Source of the DNA: an uncultured Bacteroidales bacterium
GTDB lineage: Bacteria > Bacteroidota > Bacteroidia > Bacteroidales > WCHB1-69
Direction: 5' to 3'
Length of the DNA: 64,000 bases
Assembly (NCBI GenBank): GCA_900316305.1
Contig: ONCM01000020.1
Location: forward strand, 87,178-151,177
Part shown: piece by piece, positions 59,587 through 64,000 of the stretch
How positions within the stretch are numbered: position 1 is the stretch's first letter
How the letters are laid out: each line of letters starts with the position of its first letter
Made by a program: the position numbers and the translations under genes
Notes under the pieces: generated by a model
Told to the model about the DNA's origin: nothing
The model's input: only the letters and a program-made list of their open reading frames with translations
Database searches by the model: none

Positions 59587-59664
59587 ATGCTAACCACCCT
59601 GCTGAACATCCCGTACTCCTCATTCGACGCGGCTTGGAACATTTACGAGCGGTGGATGAGGTAG
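59587..59664 (+). pseudogene. GH89 3'-end remnant
   Basis: The frame from 59587 reads LLNIPYSSFDAAWNIYERWM plus an Arg and a TAG. The intact GH89 ends MNVPCPAFDAAWKIYKRWMK. The upstream part of the frame is soon stopped, so only about 26 codons remain. DNA identity to the intact copy is roughly 75% over the last 60 bp, so this was a distinct second GH89 gene, not a fresh duplicate. Same orientation as the intact gene 26 kb away. Confidence 0.75.
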
Positions 59665-59677
59665 TGAAGATTTTTCT

Positions 59678-59685
59678 TACTTTTG
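59678..59685 (+). promoter_or_regulatory. -7 box of the T9SS cargo gene
   Basis: TACTTTTG followed by CACC, 22 nt before the ATG at 59707. Confidence 0.7.
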
Positions 59686-59706
59686 CACCTTCAAATTATT
59701 CTGAGA

Positions 59707-61185
59707 ATGAAACAGCTTTACATCTTCCTGCTTGCATCCTGCATGCTCCTGTCACTGAATTCGATAGCACAAACCCCTGACAGCACCATCGCCATCCCGA
59801 ACCCCAGCTTCGAGGAGTGGTCCACAGGCAGCGGCTACAGTGTCACGGTCTATTACTTTCCCCTGTCCATTTACGACAGCTACACTTACCCCACCGGCTG
59901 GGACTATCCGACCTACCCCGTGAACGAGAACATCACCTACAGCGGCTTAAACGTTAATGTGAACACCAACGTTCCGCTGCTGAAAGTTTCCAATGTGACC
60001 AGCGGCGCTCCCGACGGCAGCCATGCACTCAAGCTGCAGAGTTTCATGCTCTCCGACCTCATCAATCCGCTTGTATATAACCTGGCGGAATCCTCATTGG
60101 ATCCCATGCTGACCGCTTCGGTTTTCCCTACCGTGTTATCCACTGGCGTGGTTGACATCGACCATTTGTTGCCCCTGATGGACAACATCACCTCCAATCT
60201 CGGAGACCTCTCGCAACTGGTTTCCCTTTTGTCGAGCGTGGACATGAACACCATTGTAACTGGCGGGCTTCCCTTGAATGGAGCCACTCCAGACAGACTG
60301 AGCGGCTATTACAAATATACATCGGCCGCCGGTGGCGACAACGGTGGCATTGTGATTCTGGGCACCCGGCACAATCCAGTCACCATGCAGCGGGAGGTGG
60401 TCGGCGGCGGCTACTCCCTAGCCCTGACCGACACGTCCGAATACGCTCCTTTTGACGTCTTCTACGCCCCTCTCTCTGAGATGGACCCCTCTTTACCCTA
60501 CATGGAGGCCGATTCCGTGGTCATCTTTTTGTTTTCGTCGGCCAACACCAACCCCAAGCAAGGCTCGGCCCTTTATCTTGACAACTTGCAGCTCTGGACC
60601 CAACAAGAAGTGGTTCCCGAGGACACCTGCAGCGCAGTCTTCAACCTGCATCTCATCGATGTGGACACCATGAATGCCACCATCGGATGGGGATTCGAGG
60701 GTGAGCCCGACCACTTCCAGGCGGAATACGGCGTGCAGGGATTTGAACTTGGCAGCGGCACCACCGTCGGCACCACGGAGAGTTTCCTGCACCTCTCGAA
60801 CCTGCAGCCCGACACCAAGTACGACCTCTATGTGCGTTGCGTTTGCGACAGCGACCTCTATGGCGAATGGGCGATACTCACCTTCCACACTGACACCCTC
60901 GTGCCGCCCGCCCCTCCCGTTGAGCCCGAGGACAGCACTGGCATACAGACCCTTACCACCGACCAGTTGCTCATCTACCCCAACCCCACCCATGGACAGT
61001 GCATGGTGCAATTCAAGCAAGAACCCCCCAAAGTGGCACGTCTTTACACGCTTGAGGGCGCTCTAGTAAAGGAGGTTATCCCGACCAAGGAGACCTTCGA
61101 GCTCACCATGCCCACCCCCGGCGTGTACCTCCTCGTCTGCGAAATGAAAGAGGGAGCGGTGGTGAAGAAGGTGGTGAGCAGGTAG
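59707..61185 (+). CDS. T9SS-secreted protein (PCMD-like, Fn3, type A sorting domain)
   Basis: A 492-residue surface protein. Signal peptide MKQLYIFLLASCMLLSLNSI (cleaved near AQT). The mature start IPNPSFEEWSTGSGYS and long beta-rich region to about residue 300 resemble the putative carbohydrate-binding PCMD domain. A fibronectin type III domain follows (about 320-395: VDTMNATIGWGFEGEPDHFQ, LSNLQPDTKYDLYVRCVCDS). The C-terminus is a type A T9SS sorting domain: LLIYPNPTHGQCMVQFKQ ... GALVKEV ... PGVYLLVCEMKEGAVVKKVV. It should cross the outer membrane through the type 9 system. Promoter at 59678; start at 59707. Confidence 0.88.
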   Translation: MKQLYIFLLASCMLLSLNSIAQTPDSTIAIPNPSFEEWSTGSGYSVTVYYFPLSIYDSYTYPTGWDYPTYPVNENITYSGLNVNVNTNVPLLKVSNVTSGAPDGSHALKLQSFMLSDLINPLVYNLAESSLDPMLTASVFPTVLSTGVVDIDHLLPLMDNITSNLGDLSQLVSLLSSVDMNTIVTGGLPLNGATPDRLSGYYKYTSAAGGDNGGIVILGTRHNPVTMQREVVGGGYSLALTDTSEYAPFDVFYAPLSEMDPSLPYMEADSVVIFLFSSANTNPKQGSALYLDNLQLWTQQEVVPEDTCSAVFNLHLIDVDTMNATIGWGFEGEPDHFQAEYGVQGFELGSGTTVGTTESFLHLSNLQPDTKYDLYVRCVCDSDLYGEWAILTFHTDTLVPPAPPVEPEDSTGIQTLTTDQLLIYPNPTHGQCMVQFKQEPPKVARLYTLEGALVKEVIPTKETFELTMPTPGVYLLVCEMKEGAVVKKVVSR

Positions 61186-61212
61186 GTGTAGCCGACTTTG
61201 CAGCCATTATTT

Positions 61213-61220
61213 TACTTTTG
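61213..61220 (+). promoter_or_regulatory. -7 box of the ion channel gene
   Basis: TACTTTTG followed by CACCCC, 19 nt before the ATG at 61240. Confidence 0.7.
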
Positions 61221-61239
61221 CACCCCAAAATTCATTGCA

Positions 61240-62031
61240 ATGGACCGCTTAAAAAATCTGCTCCTCAACGAGAAATTCATTTTCAGCATCATCCTGCTGA
61301 ATGCCATAATTATCTTCCTGCAAGCCAGCAACGTTGACAATATCTGGATTCAAATTATAGACGTGGCATGCACCCTGATCTTCACGATGGAGATGATCAC
61401 CAAACATGTCGAATACGGCGTGAAAGGCTACTGGTCGTCGGGGTGGAACCGTCTGGACGGCATCCTGGTCATCCTGTCCATTCCCTCCGTCATCGCGCTA
61501 TTCGTCCCCGAGCATCTGATGGATCTGTCGTTCCTCATGGTACTGAGGCTGTTGCGCACGCTCCGGTTCCTGCGTGTGCTGCACTTCTTCCCCAATTTCG
61601 ACCAAATCGCCAAAGGGTTCAAGCTGGCTGTGAAGCAATCTTACGGCATCCTGCTCTGCTTCCTCGTGTTGATCATCGTGTTCGGGCTCGTCAACTGCAG
61701 CCTGTTCAAGGACATCGCGCCGGCCTATTTCGCCACGCCGCTAGACTCTATCTACTCCGTCTTCCGCATCTGCACGGTGGAGGGCTGGTACGACATCCCC
61801 GACACCATCGCGGCGGCTACCTCCCCGGCCATCGGCCGCATCGTACGGTTTTACTTCTGCCTGCTGCTGGTATTCGGCGGCATCATCGGCATGTCGTTCA
61901 TCAACTCCGTCTTCGTGGACGCGATGGTAGCCGACAACAACGACGACGTGTTGAAAAAGCTGGACGACCTCGAAAAGAAGATTGACGAGCTGCTGAAGGA
62001 GAAAGAAAAAAATGAAATTTTAAAAGACTGA
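61240..62031 (+). CDS. Voltage-gated cation channel (single-domain, BacNaV-like)
   Basis: A 263-residue ion-transport protein with six membrane helices: S1-S3 in the first 90 residues, S4 with spaced arginines LMVLRLLRTLRFLRVLHFF (about 96-114), S5 (ILLCFLVLIIVFGLVN), a pore loop with FRICTVEGWYDIPD and S6 (FYFCLLLVFGGIIGMSFINS). The filter TVEGW is close to the TLESW of bacterial sodium channels (NaChBac family). The acidic/basic C-terminal coiled coil (DDVLKKLDDLEKKIDELL) suits a tetramer bundle. Na+ or Ca2+ selectivity cannot be told from sequence. Start at 61240 after the -7 box. Confidence 0.88.
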   Translation: MDRLKNLLLNEKFIFSIILLNAIIIFLQASNVDNIWIQIIDVACTLIFTMEMITKHVEYGVKGYWSSGWNRLDGILVILSIPSVIALFVPEHLMDLSFLMVLRLLRTLRFLRVLHFFPNFDQIAKGFKLAVKQSYGILLCFLVLIIVFGLVNCSLFKDIAPAYFATPLDSIYSVFRICTVEGWYDIPDTIAAATSPAIGRIVRFYFCLLLVFGGIIGMSFINSVFVDAMVADNNDDVLKKLDDLEKKIDELLKEKEKNEILKD

Positions 62032-62110
62032 TTCACAGATAGATGAATATTGATTTGTATTAAAAACATTACTTTTTGTAATTTATACTTGCTTTTTGTC
62101 AAGAATTGTG

Positions 62111-62118
62111 TATTTTTG
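62111..62118 (+). promoter_or_regulatory. -7 box of the membrane protein/XRE pair
   Basis: TATTTTTG followed by CAGCG, 42 nt before the ATG at 62161. Confidence 0.7.
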
Positions 62119-62160
62119 CAGCGTCAAAATTATCATCATTCATTTTAAAAATTTAAAGTT

Positions 62161-62670
62161 ATGAAAAACACAAAATTCTTGTTACCAAGCGGTTACAAAA
62201 AATCAGGTTGGTGGATATTCGGTATCACTGTTGTGCTGATCATCCTCCATTTCATCTTCCAAAGTCAATGCGACTTCAGTCTAAACAACCTCCGAGAGCT
62301 TTTCGGAATGGAACGTCTGGAAGGCAAAGGGGATCTGTTCTCCGGCTTCCTTTCTTCCTCTTTCGGTCCAAACGACGACCTTCTGCTGACATTTATCGGC
62401 ATCTTGCTCATTGTGGCAGGCATTTTCATCGGTTTCTCCCGCAATAAGGAAGACGATGAGTTCATCGAGCAACTTCGGTATGAGTCGCTGATTCTGTCGC
62501 TGTACATCAACAGCGGAATTGTGCTGTTCTGTCTGATTTTCGTATGGGGCCTTCCCTTCCTGTGGGTGATGATGATCAACATCTTCTCTATCCTTTATGT
62601 CTTCATCATTTGTTTTTACCTTCGTCTGTACCTTAACAAACGTTCCATTCGCTATGAAAAACAGGATTAA
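62161..62670 (+). CDS. Four-helix membrane protein paired with an XRE regulator
   Basis: A 169-residue protein with four hydrophobic segments (about residues 16-36, 77-98, 115-132, 136-157) and charged loops (SRNKEDDEFIEQLRYESLIL). Small membrane proteins of this layout often precede a short XRE-type regulator in Firmicutes and Bacteroidetes. The function of such pairs is not known. The stop overlaps the regulator's start by 17 nt. Confidence 0.65.
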   Translation: MKNTKFLLPSGYKKSGWWIFGITVVLIILHFIFQSQCDFSLNNLRELFGMERLEGKGDLFSGFLSSSFGPNDDLLLTFIGILLIVAGIFIGFSRNKEDDEFIEQLRYESLILSLYINSGIVLFCLIFVWGLPFLWVMMINIFSILYVFIICFYLRLYLNKRSIRYEKQD

Positions 62671-62854
62671 AGTAGCACGTGCCGAGGTGAACATCACTCA
62701 AGGCGAACTGGCGGAAAAGATCGGCGTGACCCGCCAGGCGGTGAACTCCATCGAATTAGGGAAATACGTCCCCAGCACCCTCCTAGCGCTAAAGATGGCG
62801 CAGTATTTCGGCAAAACCGTTGAGGAACTGTTTATGCTGGAAGAGGGGGATTGA
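62654..62854 (+). CDS. Short XRE-family helix-turn-helix regulator
   Basis: A 66-residue regulator made almost entirely of the helix-turn-helix: MKNRIKVARAEVNITQGELA, EKIGVTRQAVNSIELGKYVP, STLLALKMAQYFGKTVEELF. This is the classical minimal XRE protein of YozG type. It starts inside the end of the membrane protein gene, so the two are translationally coupled. It may repress its own promoter at 62111. Confidence 0.9.
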   Translation: MKNRIKVARAEVNITQGELAEKIGVTRQAVNSIELGKYVPSTLLALKMAQYFGKTVEELFMLEEGD

Positions 62855-62894
62855 GAGAGTTATTTTTCGTTATCGCAAAAATCCGAGTATTTAG

Positions 62895-62921
62895 AAGGTG
62901 GTCAAAAAATTTGACCACCTT
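62895..62921. terminator. Perfect inverted repeat AAGGTGGTCAAA/TTTGACCACCTT
   Basis: A 12-bp perfect stem with an AAA spacer lies between the XRE gene and the next promoter at 62942. It could be a terminator or, since it ends about 20 bp before the -7 box, an operator. Confidence 0.6.
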
Positions 62922-62941
62922 ACCATTTGTTGAAAAAAGCG

Positions 62942-62949
62942 TATCTTTG
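62942..62949 (+). promoter_or_regulatory. -7 box of the antitoxin-like gene
   Basis: TATCTTTG followed by CCGCG, 27 nt before the ATG at 62976. Confidence 0.75.
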
Positions 62950-62975
62950 CCGCGAAATAATGAAAGGAAACAATT

Positions 62976-63170
62976 ATGGCAACTTATACTATCAACATCA
63001 ATGAAAGAACAACTTTCGGAAAACAGCTGTTACTGTTTTTGAAAGGCCTTGGGATTATCGTGGAAACACCCAAAAAGGGATCTCTCAGTGAAGCTATTGC
63101 AGACTACAAGACTGGCAACACCACAAAATGCAAAGACTTTGACGACTACCTGAAGAAAATAAACGAATAA
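62976..63170 (+). CDS. Small antitoxin-like protein
   Basis: Sixty-four residues: MATYTININERTTFGKQLLL, FLKGLGIIVETPKKGSLSEA, a helical middle and the acidic tail DDYLKKINE. The start MATYTINxNERTxxGK is widespread in small Bacteroidales proteins that come just before RelE/YoeB-type toxins, so this looks like an antitoxin. No toxin gene follows; the next gene is a lipoprotein. It is thus orphan or has another partner. Own promoter with an inverted repeat upstream. Confidence 0.6.
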   Translation: MATYTININERTTFGKQLLLFLKGLGIIVETPKKGSLSEAIADYKTGNTTKCKDFDDYLKKINE

Positions 63171-63221
63171 CCATGTATAGCATTGAATATTCTAACAGAC
63201 ACAAATAATCATACAAATATT

Positions 63222-63614
63222 ATGAGAAAAATAGTTTTCATCTCTACACTTTTTGCACTCCTGCTATTCCAAGTAGGCTGTACCAAACACAATAAATGTG
63301 ATTGTATTGAAGAATCCATCAATCTTTCTGGTGTTTTAATAATTTATGATGATCCCCTTATTCTTGGTGTTGTTAGTCAATATAAAGTCCCCGCTTTAAT
63401 TTTGCCAGGGAATCCTTCTCAAGAAGAAATCGAAAAGGCGTTAAATAAGGACATCAACCCTTACAATGGCGATTTATGTTATCTAATTGCAGGTGTTCGC
63501 AACACGTTCAAGAAATACAATTTACAAAATGTATATGTAGCATTGAGCGGGAATTATCATAATTGCTTTGACCAGCCACAAACTTTTAATATTTTGTGTA
63601 TAGAAAAGAAGTAA
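63222..63614 (+). CDS. Small predicted lipoprotein
   Basis: A 130-residue protein with a lipobox signal peptide (MRKIVFISTLFALLLFQVGC), then a Cys-rich start (KHNKCDCIEESINLSG). The rest has no recognised family; two more cysteines near the end (NCFDQPQTFNILCIEKK) suggest disulfides in the periplasm. Start set at 63222 since the earlier ATG (63183) would put the signal peptide 13 residues in. Composition is AT-rich compared with neighbours. Confidence 0.6.
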   Translation: MRKIVFISTLFALLLFQVGCTKHNKCDCIEESINLSGVLIIYDDPLILGVVSQYKVPALILPGNPSQEEIEKALNKDINPYNGDLCYLIAGVRNTFKKYNLQNVYVALSGNYHNCFDQPQTFNILCIEKK

Positions 63615-63645
63615 AACTGTATTCCAAAATGCTTATAGAATAGCT

Positions 63646-63711
63646 TCTGCGAAAATCCGCGGGTTCAGCGGGCATATTTTCTCCCGCAGATCTCGCAGAC
63701 TTACGCAGATA
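63646..63711. repeat. Dispersed repeat TCTGCG...CCCGCAGA, copy 2
   Basis: Inverted TCTGCG and CGCAGA words around GGGTTCAGCGGGC and TCCCGCAGA, related to 3349-3415. Confidence 0.6.
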
Positions 63712-63735
63712 AATATAGCATGATGATGAATTACT

Positions 63736-64000
63736 TCACACCCCCGTCCGAATCTTGCTCCTGTCCTCCCCTTCAACCTTTCCCGCGCCGGCCTTCTTGT
63801 AGGCGTTGAAGTTGTAGCTCACTCCTAACCAGAACATCCGGCTCTTGCCGTGTAACATATTATCTAACTGATAATACTGGTTGTCGGCGAAGATCTCCCA
63901 TTTGCGGGTGTTGAAGACGTCCGTGAGCTGCGCGGAGACCGTGAGCGCGCCCTTCAGGAACTTCTGGCTGATGCCGATGTTCAGGTAGTGCGAGAGGCGC
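63736..64000 (-). CDS. Outer membrane beta-barrel (TonB-dependent receptor-like), C-terminal end
   Basis: The last 87 codons of a gene that enters from beyond the window. The sequence has alternating hydrophobic barrel strands: RLSHYLNIGISQKFL, ALTVSAQLTDVFNTRKWEIF, QLDNMLHGKSRMFWLGVSYN with the terminal FNAYKK. DVFNTRK and FWLGVSYNFN are typical of the C-termini of the outer membrane beta-barrel family of TonB-dependent receptors in Bacteroidetes. Substrate cannot be judged from this end. Confidence 0.75.
   Translation of the reverse strand, partial: RLSHYLNIGISQKFLKGALTVSAQLTDVFNTRKWEIFADNQYYQLDNMLHGKSRMFWLGVSYNFNAYKKAGAGKVEGEDRSKIRTGV

Overview
The window reads as chromosome of an uncultured member of the Bacteroidales (Bacteroidetes). 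Promoters carry the Bacteroidetes -7 box TAnnTTTG instead of a sigma-70 type -10 box, Shine-Dalgarno sequences are absent, and the proteins are typical of the phylum: a T9SS type A sorting domain, an Omp28-type lipoprotein, a DUF4954 beta-helix protein, BatD, the LptE/sigma-54 activator pair, a UpxY-like antiterminator and a Wza/Wzc pair with a tyrosine-rich Wzc tail.

Layout. 1-3.45 kb is a degraded accessory region: the end of a polyvalent-protein kinase, two small lipoprotein/membrane genes, a MNT-type nucleotidyltransferase, a tRNA 3'-end fragment and a hypothetical protein, with two identical 32-bp direct repeats around the last 2 kb. 3.5-18.4 kb is core genome: an outer membrane beta-barrel, YqeY, LpxB, an OmpR-type regulator, DUF4412 and DUF4954 proteins, a UDP-sugar dehydrogenase, a nitroreductase, a 2-hydroxyacid dehydrogenase, Omp28, BatD, a nucleosidase, agmatinase, initiator tRNA and ribosomal protein S1. 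18.5-22.2 kb holds the most surprising pair: GatE and GatD, the archaeal-type Glu-tRNA(Gln) amidotransferase, behind one promoter and a structured leader. 22.3-33.7 kb carries LptE with its sigma-54 activator, a LysM esterase, HdrA/HdrB-like proteins, an iron alcohol dehydrogenase, an M3 peptidase and a GH89 alpha-N-acetylglucosaminidase.

33.7-59.4 kb is a minus-strand surface-polysaccharide locus. Reading from its promoter near 59.4 kb: a UpxY/NusG-like antiterminator, Wzc, a HAD phosphatase, Wza, Wzy, Wzx, an acetyltransferase, a WbsX protein, glycosyltransferases, a glucuronyl-C5-epimerase-like protein and the initiating sugar transferase. A broken wzc 3' end follows, and then a second export system (Wzm/Wzt ABC transporter) with a pyruvyltransferase, five tandem paralogous GT2 genes, a GT8, a CDP-glycerol-type polyol-phosphate transferase, an IspD-family cytidylyltransferase and an SDR enzyme. 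The locus lies between the intact GH89 gene and a leftover 3' end of a second GH89 gene. 59.7-64 kb has a T9SS-secreted protein, a voltage-gated cation channel, a membrane protein/XRE pair, an antitoxin-like protein, a lipoprotein and the end of an outer membrane receptor.

Non-coding sequence is unusually repeat-rich. There are 7- to 11-bp tandem arrays that begin at or inside stop codons, a 28-bp palindrome ending in GTAGAGACG/CGTCTCTAC (one copy sits in frame inside lpxB), and three other dispersed palindromic families.
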